A DNA stretch of 64,000 nt from Alphaproteobacteria bacterium (lineage in GTDB: Bacteria; Pseudomonadota; Gammaproteobacteria; Burkholderiales; Burkholderiaceae_C). Below, in pieces: positions 1 through 9,066 of the stretch; the stretch's first letter is position 1; each line of letters opens with the position of its first letter. The stretch is taken from the NCBI GenBank assembly GCA_030054175.1, contig JASGCM010000011.1:57154-121153 (forward strand), written 5' to 3'. Made by a program: the position numbers and the translations under genes. A model generated the notes under the pieces. The model searched no databases and was not told the DNA's origin. It saw only the letters and a list, made by a program, of their open reading frames with translations.

Positions 1-583
1 TGACGCCCAGATCCTTCACCAGACCGTCAGAGACGCCATAAATCCAACCATGGATGGCCACCTGTTGACCACGCCCCCAAGCGTCTTGCATGACGTTGGA
101 CATGGCCACATTGCCCACTTGTTCGATCACATTCAGCTCGCACAGCGTGTCTTCCATCTCGGCCTGAGGCAAGTGGTTCAGGCGCCGGCGATGGCGCAGG
201 CGCACATCTTGCACATGGCGCAACCAGTTGTCGGCCAAGCCAATGCGCGTACCGCGTGCCGTCGCCAACACGCCGCCGCATCCGTAGTGTCCGACCACAA
301 TGATGTGCTCCACTTTCAGGGCATCGACGGCATACTGGATGACCGACAAGGCATTCAAATCGGAGTGCACCACCACATTGGCCACGTTGCGGTGCACGAA
401 CACCTCGCCGGGATCGAGTCCGGTGATCTGGTTGGCCGGCACCCGGCTGTCCGAACAGCCGATCCACAGGTATTTGGGGGTTTGCTGTTGCGCCAGTCCG
501 GCAAAAAACCCAGGCGTTTCGCGCTCCATGCGCTCAGCCCAGCGGCGGTTGTTGTCAAACAGGTGGTGCAACGATGCTTTCAT
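1..583 (-). CDS. can: Beta-class carbonic anhydrase (3' end cut by window edge)
   Basis: Reversibly hydrates CO2 to bicarbonate in the cytoplasm. The visible 194 residues contain the class-beta zinc site: CSDSR at residues 43-47 (Cys43, Asp45, Arg47) and GHYGCGG with His99 and Cys102. Family members are about 220 residues, so roughly 25 C-terminal residues lie beyond the window. It starts 17 bp after the isovaleryl-CoA dehydrogenase stop codon, on the same strand. In leucine-degradation clusters such an enzyme plausibly supplies bicarbonate to the biotin-dependent methylcrotonyl-CoA carboxylase, whose genes would be expected just outside the window (inference). Confidence 0.93.
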   Translation of the reverse strand, partial: MKASLHHLFDNNRRWAERMERETPGFFAGLAQQQTPKYLWIGCSDSRVPANQITGLDPGEVFVHRNVANVVVHSDLNALSVIQYAVDALKVEHIIVVGHYGCGGVLATARGTRIGLADNWLRHVQDVRLRHRRRLNHLPQAEMEDTLCELNVIEQVGNVAMSNVMQDAWGRGQQVAIHGWIYGVSDGLVKDLGV

Positions 584-600
584 GGGTCGATCTTAACAGC

Positions 601-1782
601 TCAGGCCGTTTCGGCGAACAGTTCACGGCCAATCAGCATGCGTCGGATCTCGCTGGTACCGGCCCCAATTTCATACAGTTTGGCATCGCGCCACAGCCGC
701 CCCAGCGGGTATTCGTTGATGTAGCCGTTTCCGCCAAAAATTTGCACACCCTCGCCCGCCATCCATGTGGCCTTCTCGGCACACCACAAAATGACGCTGG
801 CGCAGTCTTTGCGCACCTGACGCACATGCTCGGCACCCAGCATATCCAGATTCTTGCCGATGGTGTAACAAAAAGCCCGACCAGCCTGCAACACGGTGTA
901 CATGTCGGCCACCTTGCCCTGAATCAGCTGAAACTCGCCAATGCTCTGGCCAAACTGCTTGCGGTCGTGGATGTAGGGCACCACGTTGTCCATCACCGAC
1001 TGCATGATGCCGATGGGGCCGGCGGCCAGCACCGCTCGCTCATAGTCCAGTCCACTCATCAGCACCTTGGCGCCCATGTTCAGACCACCCAGAATATGCG
1101 ACTCGGGCACTTCGACGTTCTCAAACACCAACTCGCCGGTGTGGCTGCCACGCATGCCCAGCTTGTCGAGCTTTTGCGCAACCGAGAAGCCCTTCATGCC
1201 TTTTTCGATCAGGAAGGCCGTCACGCCACGCGCGCCCAACTCAGGCTCGGTTTTGGCATACACGACCAAAGTATCGGCATCGGGGCCATTGGTGATCCAC
1301 ATTTTGTTGCCGTTGAGCAGGTAGTACCCCCCCTTGTCCTCGGCGCGCAGTTTCATGCTGATCACGTCGCTGCCGGCACCGGGCTCTGACATGGCCAAAG
1401 CGCCCACATGCTCACCACTGATGAGCTTGGGAAGGTACTTCTGTCTTTGGGCTTCGCTGCCATTGCGTTTGATCTGGTTTACGCACAAATTGGAATGGGC
1501 GCCATACGACAGGCCCACGCTGGCCGATGCACGCGAGATTTCTTCCATGGCCACCATGTGCGCCAGATAACCCATGTTGGCACCGCCATAGGCCTCGGGG
1601 ACCGTGATGCCCAACACCCCCAAATCGCCCATCTTGCGCCACAGGTCCATGGGGAATTGGTCGGTGTGATCTATCTCGGCTGCACGCGGCGCAATTTCGG
1701 CCTGCGCGAAGTCACGAACGGCGTCGCGCAAAGCGTCGATGTCTTCGCCCAATTGAAAATTCAGTCCAGGCAATGCACTCAT
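601..1782 (-). CDS. ivd: Isovaleryl-CoA dehydrogenase
   Basis: FAD-dependent acyl-CoA dehydrogenase converting isovaleryl-CoA to 3-methylcrotonyl-CoA in leucine breakdown, passing electrons to ETF. The 393-residue protein has the usual N-terminal helical, middle beta (MSEPGAGSD at 131-139) and C-terminal helical domains. The catalytic base sits in LDYER, Glu248, which is the position specific to isovaleryl-CoA dehydrogenases; at the alternative C-terminal position of other acyl-CoA dehydrogenases this protein reads YEIGAGTSE, also typical of the family. It is 9 bp downstream of the thioesterase gene and probably co-transcribed from the LiuR-like operator. Assignment is firm. Confidence 0.95.
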   Translation of the reverse strand: MSALPGLNFQLGEDIDALRDAVRDFAQAEIAPRAAEIDHTDQFPMDLWRKMGDLGVLGITVPEAYGGANMGYLAHMVAMEEISRASASVGLSYGAHSNLCVNQIKRNGSEAQRQKYLPKLISGEHVGALAMSEPGAGSDVISMKLRAEDKGGYYLLNGNKMWITNGPDADTLVVYAKTEPELGARGVTAFLIEKGMKGFSVAQKLDKLGMRGSHTGELVFENVEVPESHILGGLNMGAKVLMSGLDYERAVLAAGPIGIMQSVMDNVVPYIHDRKQFGQSIGEFQLIQGKVADMYTVLQAGRAFCYTIGKNLDMLGAEHVRQVRKDCASVILWCAEKATWMAGEGVQIFGGNGYINEYPLGRLWRDAKLYEIGAGTSEIRRMLIGRELFAETA

Positions 1783-1791
1783 GGGGTCACC

Positions 1792-2241
1792 TCAGTCAGT
1801 TTTGGGAATGGGGGCGATGGTCGCCTGCATCAGGGCGCAGTCCGACTCTTGGCCGTGATCGTCCACATGGACGACGCGGGCACTGGAGACAATCACGCGG
1901 CGGCCGGCGCGCACCACCTCGCCTCGGCCCACCAAGTGGCCACCGGCAAAGGCCGCCAGAAAATTGATTTTGTATTCGACCGTCGTCACTTCGAGTCCAG
2001 GTGCGGCCATCGTCAAGGCGGCATAGCCGGCACAGATATCGGCCAGGGCACCGATGGCGCCGCCATGAAAACCGCCTTGTTGTTGCGTGACCCGCTCGCC
2101 ATATGGCAATTCGATTTCTACTCGCCCAGCTTGGATGGTCAGCAGTCGCGCACCCCAATGCCTCATCAGCCCCTGGCGATCAAAGCTGTCGCTGATGCGT
2201 TGCCACAAGGCGGGATCTGGAGTCATGGCATCGGTCTTCAT
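1792..2241 (-). CDS. PaaI-type hotdog-fold acyl-CoA thioesterase
   Basis: A 149-residue single hotdog-domain protein predicted to hydrolyse acyl-CoA thioesters. The HGGAIGALADICAGYAA stretch in the middle is the PaaI-family active-site helix, with the conserved HGG turn. The start codon overlaps the stop of the MerR regulator in an ATGA arrangement, so translation is likely coupled. Its place between the regulator and ivd suggests recycling CoA from branched-chain acyl-CoAs, but the substrate cannot be read from the sequence. An internal ATG five codons in is a possible alternative start. Confidence 0.85.
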   Translation of the reverse strand: MKTDAMTPDPALWQRISDSFDRQGLMRHWGARLLTIQAGRVEIELPYGERVTQQQGGFHGGAIGALADICAGYAALTMAAPGLEVTTVEYKINFLAAFAGGHLVGRGEVVRAGRRVIVSSARVVHVDDHGQESDCALMQATIAPIPKTD

Positions 2242-2630
2242 TTTTTGTTATCCCATGTCAGCAAGGCCCGGGCTTCTTTTTCTTGCACTTTGACCTCGTC
2301 TAAATTCACCTGGATTTCTCGCAACTGCTCTTCCAGTTGGGTTCGGTGATGGGCCAACACCACCAGGAATTTCTGCAACTGAGGCACCGTATCGCGCGGG
2401 CTGTCGTACATGTCGATGATGTCTTTGGCCTCACTCAGCGACAAACCCAGTCGCTTGGCGCGCAGAGTCAAACGCAAACGGGTACGATCACGGCTGCTGT
2501 ACACCCGGTTGCGTCCACCCGAGCCACCGCGCGCGGGTTGCAACAGACCCATGTCTTCGTAAAAACGAATCGCGCGCGTGGTCAGGTCAAACTCTTGCGC
2601 CAGATCGCTGATAGTGTAGGTGGTCGCCAT
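2238..2630 (-). CDS. liuR: MerR-family regulator, LiuR-like
   Basis: A 130-residue DNA-binding regulator. Residues 4-40 form the MerR winged-helix head (YTISDLAQEFDLTTRAIRFY), followed by RVYSSRDRTRLRL and a long coiled-coil dimer helix rich in Gln/Glu. It has no cysteine cluster for metal binding, which fits a ligand-sensing member. LiuR proteins of proteobacteria repress leucine/isovalerate utilisation genes; the position at the head of a thioesterase-ivd-carbonic anhydrase operon supports this. It begins 7 bp from a 26-bp perfect palindrome that is the likely autoregulatory operator. No Shine-Dalgarno sequence is visible. Confidence 0.85.
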   Translation of the reverse strand: MATTYTISDLAQEFDLTTRAIRFYEDMGLLQPARGGSGGRNRVYSSRDRTRLRLTLRAKRLGLSLSEAKDIIDMYDSPRDTVPQLQKFLVVLAHHRTQLEEQLREIQVNLDEVKVQEKEARALLTWDNKK

Positions 2631-2637
2631 GATGACA

Positions 2638-2663
2638 AATTGACGTTTACGTAAACGTCAATT
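2638..2663. promoter_or_regulatory. 26-bp perfect palindrome, probable LiuR operator
   Basis: The half-site AATTGACGTTTAC is followed directly by its exact reverse complement, with no central spacer. It fills most of the space between the divergent liuR-like gene and the metallo-hydrolase gene, so one bound dimer could control both. Each arm contains TTGACG, similar to a -35 box on either strand. The symmetric TTTACGTAAA core resembles what I recall of LiuR sites; I could not check this against a motif collection. Confidence 0.8.
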
Positions 2664-2684
2664 ATGAAGGAAAATCCCCCCGAG

Positions 2685-3734
2685 ATGAACACCCCCCTCA
2701 ACGAATTGACCCCTGTCCTGCCCGCCTGCCCTGAGCCCGGTCAGGTGCTAGAGGTCGCGCCAGGGGTGCGCTGGCTGCGCATGGCCTTGCCTTTCGCCCT
2801 CAATCACATCAACCTGTGGCTGCTTCGTGACACTTTCCAGGGGCGTGAGGGTTGGACGCTGGTCGATACCTGCATCGATCACCCCAGCGCGCGCCAGGCC
2901 TGGGAAGAGGTGTTTGCCAAGCACTTGGACGGCTTGCCCATTGTCAGAGTAGTGATTACTCACATGCATCCAGACCACATTGGTTTGGCACATTGGCTGT
3001 GCGAGCACTGGCAAGCACCGATGTGGATCAGCGCCACCGATTACATCAACTCCCGCATGGGTTCGGGCGCCATCAAGGGCTTTGGCGGCGAAGTGGCCGA
3101 GCGTTTTTACATCCAGCACGGCATGACCCATCCCGATCACCTGGCGCACATCCGGGATCGGGGCAACTATTACGCCCGCATGGTGCCGCAAGTGCCCGCC
3201 AGTTATCGGCGGCTCTTGGACGGCATGACTGTCGACATCGGTGGACACGCTTGGCGCTGCATCAGCGGTCATGGCCATGCGCCCGAACACATGGCCTTGT
3301 TCGATGCACAACGGGGCATTCTGATCAGTGGCGACATGGTGTTGCCGCGCATCAGCACCAATGTGGCGGTCTACGATGCCGAGCCCGAAGGGGACCCACT
3401 GGGTTTGTTCTTGGACTCAATCCACCGCTTTCTGGAGCTGCCCGCCGATGCGGTGGTACTGCCCTCGCACGGCGAGCCGTTTCGCGGTTTGCATGCTCGG
3501 GTGGCGCAACTGGCGCAACACCACCAAGATCGCCTGGCCGAATTGATGGATGCCTGCGCGCAATCGCAAAGCGCCTACCAGATCCTGCCTGTGCTGTTTC
3601 GGCGCGAACTCGACCCCTTGCAAACCACCTTTGCCATGGGCGAGGCCATCGCCCACCTGAATCACCTGTGGCATCGGGGCCAACTGCATCGAACCCGTGG
3701 CACACAGGGCGAGTGGCGGTTTCAAGCCACTTGA
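2685..3734 (+). CDS. MBL-fold metallo-hydrolase
   Basis: A 349-residue metallo-beta-lactamase-fold enzyme. The dinuclear metal motif THMHPDH is present with His93, His95, Asp97 and His98; further ligands are in ISGHGHAPEH and LISGDMVL. The C-terminal part, from about residue 250 (PSHGEPFRGL onwards), is an alpha-helical extension common in hydrolases of the glyoxalase-II-like group; some relatives are thioesterases. The ATG at 2685 was chosen because AAGGA lies upstream of it, whereas the in-frame ATG at 2664 directly abuts the palindrome and has no ribosome-binding site. The shared operator suggests a role linked to branched-chain acyl-CoA metabolism (inference). Confidence 0.85.
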   Translation: MNTPLNELTPVLPACPEPGQVLEVAPGVRWLRMALPFALNHINLWLLRDTFQGREGWTLVDTCIDHPSARQAWEEVFAKHLDGLPIVRVVITHMHPDHIGLAHWLCEHWQAPMWISATDYINSRMGSGAIKGFGGEVAERFYIQHGMTHPDHLAHIRDRGNYYARMVPQVPASYRRLLDGMTVDIGGHAWRCISGHGHAPEHMALFDAQRGILISGDMVLPRISTNVAVYDAEPEGDPLGLFLDSIHRFLELPADAVVLPSHGEPFRGLHARVAQLAQHHQDRLAELMDACAQSQSAYQILPVLFRRELDPLQTTFAMGEAIAHLNHLWHRGQLHRTRGTQGEWRFQAT

Positions 3735-3747
3735 AGCGCAAGCGAAT

Positions 3748-4608
3748 TCACAAATCTGTATTCAGCGCATGATCGCGCAACTCGGTGCGTCGCACGTCGT
3801 AATCGGGCATGACCTCTCCGACTGCATCCCAAAACGAAGGGCTGTGATCCATCACCTTCAGGTGGCTGAGCTCGTGCACCACCACATAGTCGATCAAGGC
3901 CGGACGCAAGTGCATCAAGCGCCAATTCAGGCGGATGCGCCCATCGACGCTGGCGCTGCCCCAACGGGTGCGCGCCCCAGACAAAGCCAAACCGGTCCAA
4001 CGCACGCCAGCCACCGCCGCAAAGTGATCGAGCCGCTCGATGAAATGGGGGCGGGCCTGTCGCATCAACCAAGACTGCACGGTGTCGCGCACCTGGGCCT
4101 CTTGGGCGTGCGGCGGCAAGCCCAAATACAAGATGGCCTGACCTTCGGTTTCGGTCACGAATTTGGGGTGCCGACCGGCAGGGGTGCTGGGGCTGACCGG
4201 TGCGGGGCCCAGTCGCAAGATGACCGGCTGGCCCAAATAGGGGAATGAGGCCCCATCGCGCCATTCAATGGCCTGCTCCATGCGGCGGCGTTTGAGTTCT
4301 TGTGATTCGGCCAACTTGCGCACGATCCAATCGGCTTTTTCATGCAATGCCGCCTCGATCTCGCGCACGCTCACCCAACGCGGCGCACGCACCTCCAGGC
4401 CATCGGGACCCACCAACATGCCAATGGTGCGGCGACGCGCCCGCACCAAAACATATTCCAGGGGCTCAGAGGCCAACACGATCGGTCGGCGCTTGCGATC
4501 TGGCGCATCTTCGCCATCGGATCGGCCCTGGGGTGGCACAGGCATCAATGGCTGCGCAGGGGATGCGGCAGGGGCCAACAGGTCCAACACCAATTGCACC
4601 AAACCCAT
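3748..4608 (-). CDS. YgjP-type (DUF45) zinc metallopeptidase
   Basis: A 286-residue protein whose C-terminal third carries the SprT/YgjP metallopeptidase signature: HELSH at 245-249 (two zinc His and catalytic Glu) and a third His at 255 in HSPSFW. The preceding segment with TRWGSAS and RIRLNW is also typical of the family. The first about 45 residues are low-complexity, proline- and charge-rich and probably disordered. An AGGAGTGATCG Shine-Dalgarno region precedes the start. It converges with the metallo-hydrolase gene and follows plsC by only 3 bp, so it may be the last gene of the glyQ-glyS-gmhB-plsC operon. Physiological substrate unknown. Confidence 0.85.
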   Translation of the reverse strand: MGLVQLVLDLLAPAASPAQPLMPVPPQGRSDGEDAPDRKRRPIVLASEPLEYVLVRARRRTIGMLVGPDGLEVRAPRWVSVREIEAALHEKADWIVRKLAESQELKRRRMEQAIEWRDGASFPYLGQPVILRLGPAPVSPSTPAGRHPKFVTETEGQAILYLGLPPHAQEAQVRDTVQSWLMRQARPHFIERLDHFAAVAGVRWTGLALSGARTRWGSASVDGRIRLNWRLMHLRPALIDYVVVHELSHLKVMDHSPSFWDAVGEVMPDYDVRRTELRDHALNTDL

Positions 4609-4611
4609 CGA

Positions 4612-5358
4612 TCACTCCTGCGGGTAAGCCTCTGGGTCGAGGCGGCGCATCTCGGCCTCGATCCAACCCTCCACCTGCCGCATCAGTTCATCGGGCTCGC
4701 GCCCCTGACTGGGTATGGGCGCGCCGATGGAAACGTCCACCACGCCGGGCCGCTTGATCAGTGCTTTGCGTGGCCAGCACTTGGCAGAAGTAACAGCGAT
4801 AGGGATGACCGGCGCACCGGTCTCGATGGCCAATCGGGTGCCACCGGTTTTGTAAGCGCCGCGCTCGCCTCGCGGGATCCGCGTGCCCTCGGGGAACATG
4901 ATCACCCACACACCCCGATCAAGCAGTTCCCGGCCTTGCGCCACCACTTTGTTGAAAGCCTGGGCGCGTTGGCTGCGGTCGATGTGGATCATGTCCAGAC
5001 GGCCCATGGCCCAACCAAAAAAAGGCACCCGCAAGAGTTCTTTCTTGAACACATAAGCCAGCGGGTGCGGCATGATGACGGGCATCAGAAAGGTCTCGTA
5101 GGTCGATTGGTGCTTGACCAGCAAAATGGCCGGGCTGGTTTCGCCCAGCGGCAGGTTCTCGTAGCCTTCAATGCGATAGCGCAAGCCCATGATGAGGCGG
5201 GCGCCCTCAATCGACCAGCGCAACCAGCGCACAGCCCACCAATACAGACGCTCGCCTCGGACACCGGCCGCGGCCAAACCCAAAATGACGAATGAGTAGG
5301 GTAGCACCGTCACGCCCATCCAGACCAGATGCAACACCGAGCGCATGGCGGCGATCAT
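4612..5358 (-). CDS. plsC: 1-acyl-sn-glycerol-3-phosphate acyltransferase
   Basis: Membrane-bound PlsC-family acyltransferase making phosphatidic acid from lysophosphatidate. The 248-residue protein has an N-terminal hydrophobic segment (about 8-32), the acceptor-site motif FPEGTR at 155-160 and the catalytic block KHQSTYE, where His83 is followed by Glu88. The canonical motif is HX4D, so here the acid is Glu. Its ATG overlaps the gmhB stop as ATGA, indicating translational coupling. The conserved GAPVIPIAV strand near residue 181 supports the family. Confidence 0.88.
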   Translation of the reverse strand: MIAAMRSVLHLVWMGVTVLPYSFVILGLAAAGVRGERLYWWAVRWLRWSIEGARLIMGLRYRIEGYENLPLGETSPAILLVKHQSTYETFLMPVIMPHPLAYVFKKELLRVPFFGWAMGRLDMIHIDRSQRAQAFNKVVAQGRELLDRGVWVIMFPEGTRIPRGERGAYKTGGTRLAIETGAPVIPIAVTSAKCWPRKALIKRPGVVDVSIGAPIPSQGREPDELMRQVEGWIEAEMRRLDPEAYPQE

Positions 5359-5966
5359 GCCCTGGCCTTGGACGATTTCAAGCCACTTTCGGGGCCGCCG
5401 TCGGGGGCCAAATGCAGCCAGTGCGCGACAAACGCCGACAGGTCTTCGTGGACCTGCGTGCCAGGTGGGAAAGTGGCTGGCAAAGCCTGTCCCCGCAAGG
5501 CCGCGCCCTTGCCGGTCAGCACCAGGTGGGGTTGCGCGCCCAAGGCGACGGCGGCCTGCAAATCGCGCAGACTGTCACCCACCACGGGCACATCCGTCAG
5601 CGACACCCCAAAGCGCTCGGCAATCTGCTCATACAGGCCAGGCGCAGGCTTGCGGCAACCGCAGGCTTCCTCCGGGCTGTGCGGACAAAAGAACACGGCA
5701 TCGACCCGTCCACCGACGGCAGCCAAGAGCTTGTTCATCTTGGTGTGCATGGCGTTCAGGGCCACCATGTCAAACAAACCGCGCCCCAACCCGGATTGGT
5801 TGGTGGCCACGGCCACATGGAATCCAGCATGGTTGAGTTGTGCAATGGCTTCCAGTGCGCCGGGCAAGGGTTCCCATTCGTCGGCCGACTTCACATAGTC
5901 GTCGCGATCGGCATTGATGGTGCCGTCGCGATCCAGTATGACCAACTTGGAACCCATCGCGCTCAT
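5355..5966 (-). CDS. gmhB: D-glycero-beta-D-manno-heptose 1,7-bisphosphate 7-phosphatase
   Basis: HAD-superfamily histidinol-phosphatase-like enzyme of ADP-heptose synthesis for lipopolysaccharide inner core. The 203-residue protein has the nucleophile motif DRDGT (Asp12, Asp14), the ATNQSG phosphate motif, a zinc-binding cluster of the CPH...CGCRKP form near residues 92-109, and VGDSLRDLQAA as the final HAD motif. It overlaps glyS upstream and plsC downstream by 4 bp each. The start at 5966 was preferred because it forms the ATGA junction; an ATG three codons in is possible. Confidence 0.92.
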   Translation of the reverse strand: MSAMGSKLVILDRDGTINADRDDYVKSADEWEPLPGALEAIAQLNHAGFHVAVATNQSGLGRGLFDMVALNAMHTKMNKLLAAVGGRVDAVFFCPHSPEEACGCRKPAPGLYEQIAERFGVSLTDVPVVGDSLRDLQAAVALGAQPHLVLTGKGAALRGQALPATFPPGTQVHEDLSAFVAHWLHLAPDGGPESGLKSSKARA

Positions 5967-8110
5967 CCGGCGGCCAATTGCGCCAAATCGGCGACCCGGT
6001 TCATGGCCAGATGCAACTGCTTGAGCAAACCCTGACGGTTCAAGCGCAAATCGGGTTGCTCGGCGTTGACCATGACACCGTCAAAAAAGGCATCGACCCC
6101 GGGGCGAAGCACCGACAAGGCTCGCAGCGACGCCGTATAGTCGCCCTTCGCATACAGTTCGTCGGCTTGCGGCAATACGGCCAGCATTCGAGCGTACAGG
6201 GCTTGTTCGGCGGGCTCTTTCAGAAGCACCGGGCTGACATGGACCTCGGCCACAGACTCGGCATCGCCGGCTTTCTTCAGAATGTTGCCGATGCGCTTGT
6301 TCGCGGCCGCAAGGGCCGAGGCTTCGGGCAAAGCGGCAAAAGCGCGCACCGCCTCCAGGCGCTGCGCCACATCGGCCAAGCGGTCCGGCCGCAAAGCCAA
6401 CACAGCGGCGACCTCTTGGGCACTGTAACCCGAATCGCGCAGCGTACCGGACAAGCGATCCAAGACAAAATCGGTCAAAGCCACAGTGGGGTCGGTGATG
6501 CTCTGGCCAAACACCAGCACGCTGGCTTGCAACAGATCCGTCATGCCCAAGGGCAAACGGGCTTCGGTCAACATGCGTATCACGCCCAAGGCATGACGCC
6601 GCAAGGCAAAGGGGTCTTTGTCACCGGTGGGCAGGTTGCCAATGCCGAACATGCCAACCAGGGTTTCGAGCTTGTCGGCCAAAGCCACCACCAGCCCGAC
6701 CGGGTTACGGGGCAACTCATCGCCGGCAAAGCGCGGCTTGTAGTGGTCTTCGATGGCCTGGGCCACTGACTCGCCCAGGCCGTCGTGGCGAGCGTAATAC
6801 CCACCCATGATGCCTTGCAGCTCGGGGAACTCACCCACCATGTCGGTCAACAAATCTGTCTTGGCCAAACTCGCGGCGGTATCGACTTCAGCGGCGAAAC
6901 CGGCCTTGTCCTGAGGCCAGCGGGCCACCAAAGCGGCAGCAATGGCGCGAACACGTTCGGTGCGCTCGCCCTGGGTGCCCAATTTGTTGTGATAGACCAC
7001 CTTGCCCAAGCCTTCGACCCGATTGGCCAAGCTCTTTTTGCGGTCTTGGTTGTAGAAAAACTGAGCATCGGCCAAACGCGGGCGCACCACGCGCTCGTTG
7101 CCCCCAATCACCGCGCTGGGGTCATCGGGGCGGATGTTGCTGACCACCAAGAAGCGATGCGTCAGCCTGCCCTGGGCGTCGAGCAGCGGGAAGTATTTCT
7201 GGTTGGCCTTCATGGTCAGAATCAGGCACTCTTGAGGCACGCTCAGGAACTGCTCTTCGAACTGACAGACCAACACATTGGGGCGCTCGACCAAGGCAGT
7301 GACCTCATCAAGCAAGCCCTCGTCTTCGATGGGGCGCACGCCGCCACCCACATCCGTTGCGGCTGCCGCCAGTTGGCGCTCGATATCCGCGCGGCGCTGG
7401 TCAAAGCTGGCAATGACCGCGCCCTGCTCCAACAGGGTAGTGGCGTAAGCATCGGCATGGCCGATGTCAAACTTCTCGGAACGGGCTTCAAAGCGATGGC
7501 CTTGGGTCTGGCGACCGGCGCGCAGGCCCAAAGCCCCCACGGGAATGACTTGATCGCCGTACAGGGCCACCAGGCCATGGGCAGGACGCACGAAGTGCAC
7601 GCTGCTCCAACCAGGCAAATCACAGTCGGCATGCAGTTGGTACTGCATGACCTTGGGAATGGGCAGTTTGGCGATGGCCTCATCCAACGCTTTTTGCAGG
7701 CCCGCGGCCAAATCGACGCCTGGGGCAACGCTGTCGTAGAACAAAGCCTCGGCCTTGCCATCGGGCGCGTGCTGCAAACTGGCGACGGCTTCCGCGCTGT
7801 CTGCAACACCCAGGGCTTGCAATTTTTTCAGCAAAGCGGGGGTCGGTTGGCCTTGAGCGTCAAGCCCCACGCTGACCGGCATCAACTTTTGTCGCACGGC
7901 TTTGTCAGCGGCCTTGTCATGCACGTGCGTGATGTGGGCAGCCAAGCGACGCGGTGTCGCATAGGGGGTGACCACCGAGTCGTCTGCGATCAGGCCTTGC
8001 GCCTTCAAAGTGGCAATCAACACGTGGGCGAACGCATCACCCAGCTTGCGCAGGGCTTTGGGTGGCAGTTCTTCGACCTGCAATTCAACCAGCAGATTCT
8101 GTGTGCTCAT
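5963..8110 (-). CDS. glyS: Glycyl-tRNA synthetase beta subunit
   Basis: The beta chain of the bacterial alpha2beta2 glycyl-tRNA synthetase, which handles tRNA recognition. The protein is 715 residues from the start [11 protein letters not shown], which is the conserved N-terminus (LLVEIGxEELPPKAL-type). This ATG shares its last base with the first base of the TGA stop of glyQ, giving a TGATG coupling junction; an upstream in-frame start would extend 11 codons into glyQ and was rejected. The C-terminal region shows the HD-like and anticodon-binding segments of the family. Confidence 0.96.
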   Translation of the reverse strand: MSTQNLLVELQVEELPPKALRKLGDAFAHVLIATLKAQGLIADDSVVTPYATPRRLAAHITHVHDKAADKAVRQKLMPVSVGLDAQGQPTPALLKKLQALGVADSAEAVASLQHAPDGKAEALFYDSVAPGVDLAAGLQKALDEAIAKLPIPKVMQYQLHADCDLPGWSSVHFVRPAHGLVALYGDQVIPVGALGLRAGRQTQGHRFEARSEKFDIGHADAYATTLLEQGAVIASFDQRRADIERQLAAAATDVGGGVRPIEDEGLLDEVTALVERPNVLVCQFEEQFLSVPQECLILTMKANQKYFPLLDAQGRLTHRFLVVSNIRPDDPSAVIGGNERVVRPRLADAQFFYNQDRKKSLANRVEGLGKVVYHNKLGTQGERTERVRAIAAALVARWPQDKAGFAAEVDTAASLAKTDLLTDMVGEFPELQGIMGGYYARHDGLGESVAQAIEDHYKPRFAGDELPRNPVGLVVALADKLETLVGMFGIGNLPTGDKDPFALRRHALGVIRMLTEARLPLGMTDLLQASVLVFGQSITDPTVALTDFVLDRLSGTLRDSGYSAQEVAAVLALRPDRLADVAQRLEAVRAFAALPEASALAAANKRIGNILKKAGDAESVAEVHVSPVLLKEPAEQALYARMLAVLPQADELYAKGDYTASLRALSVLRPGVDAFFDGVMVNAEQPDLRLNRQGLLKQLHLAMNRVADLAQLAAG

Positions 8111-9015
8111 CACGCCACCTTCTTTTGAATCTGCGCCACCCACTCGGGTGGCGCCATCGGAAAGCCCAAGCGTTCACGGCTGTCGTAATAACTTTGTGCC
8201 ACGCTGCGCGCCAGATTGCGGATGCGCCCTATATAGGCGGCCCGCTCGGTCACGCTGATCGCACCACGCGCGTCCAGCAGGTTGAAGGTGTGCGCAGCTT
8301 TCAGCACTTGCTCATAGGCCGGCAAGGCCAGTTGTTGCGCCATCAAATGCTGGGCTTGTTTTTCGTGGGCCCCGAATGCGGTGAACAAAAACTCGGCATC
8401 CGAGTGCTCGAAGTTGTAGGTGGACTGCTCGACCTCGTTTTGCTTGTAGACGTCACCATAGCTCAGGCCCTCGGTCCACTTCAGGTTGTAGACGTTATCG
8501 ACCCCTTGCAGGTACATGGCCAGTCGCTCCAGACCATAGGTAATCTCGCCGGTGATCGGTCGGCAGTCAATGCCACCGACCTGCTGGAAGTAAGTGAACT
8601 GCGTCACCTCCATGCCATTGAGCCAGACCTCCCAACCCAAACCCCAAGCACCCAAGGTGGGGTTCTCCCAATCGTCTTCGACGAAACGAACGTCGTTTTT
8701 CTTCAGGTCAAAACCCAACGCTTCCAGCGAGCCCAAATACAACTCAAGGATGTTGCTGGGTGCCGGCTTGAGGACCACCTGGTATTGGTAATAGTGCTGC
8801 AGTCGGTTCGGGTTCTCGCCGTAACGACCGTCTTTGGGTCGGCGCGAGGGCTGCACATAGGCGGCCTTCCAAGGCTCGGGGCCGATGGCGCGCAAAAAGG
8901 TGGCAGTGTGCGAAGTGCCCGCCCCCACTTCCATGTCATAAGGCTGCAACAGGGCACAGCCCTGATTTGCCCAGTAGGACTGGAGCTTGAGAATGATTTG
9001 CTGAAAAGTCAACAT
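8110..9015 (-). CDS. glyQ: Glycyl-tRNA synthetase alpha subunit
   Basis: Catalytic class II alpha chain that activates glycine and charges tRNA-Gly together with GlyS. The 301 residues begin [15 protein letters not shown] and include [16 protein letters not shown] and the [20 protein letters not shown] region typical of GlyQ. It leads the glyQ-glyS-gmhB-plsC chain. A TACAAT -10-like hexamer lies about 28 nt upstream of the start, compatible with a short leader. Confidence 0.97.
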   Translation of the reverse strand: MLTFQQIILKLQSYWANQGCALLQPYDMEVGAGTSHTATFLRAIGPEPWKAAYVQPSRRPKDGRYGENPNRLQHYYQYQVVLKPAPSNILELYLGSLEALGFDLKKNDVRFVEDDWENPTLGAWGLGWEVWLNGMEVTQFTYFQQVGGIDCRPITGEITYGLERLAMYLQGVDNVYNLKWTEGLSYGDVYKQNEVEQSTYNFEHSDAEFLFTAFGAHEKQAQHLMAQQLALPAYEQVLKAAHTFNLLDARGAISVTERAAYIGRIRNLARSVAQSYYDSRERLGFPMAPPEWVAQIQKKVA

Positions 9016-9066
9016 GACCGACTTTGAGAAACAAAGTTCCCATTGTAGGTCCGAGAGCGGCCGTTC

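Noticed and set aside
2664..2684. Start of the MBL hydrolase at 2664
   Set aside because: The ATG touches the palindrome and has no ribosome-binding site; ATG 2685 has AAGGA upstream.
6785..8128. 447-codon open frame on the + strand opposite glyS
   Set aside because: It mirrors a strongly conserved glyS reading frame; no ribosome-binding site or family resemblance, and GC-rich antisense frames of this sort are common here.
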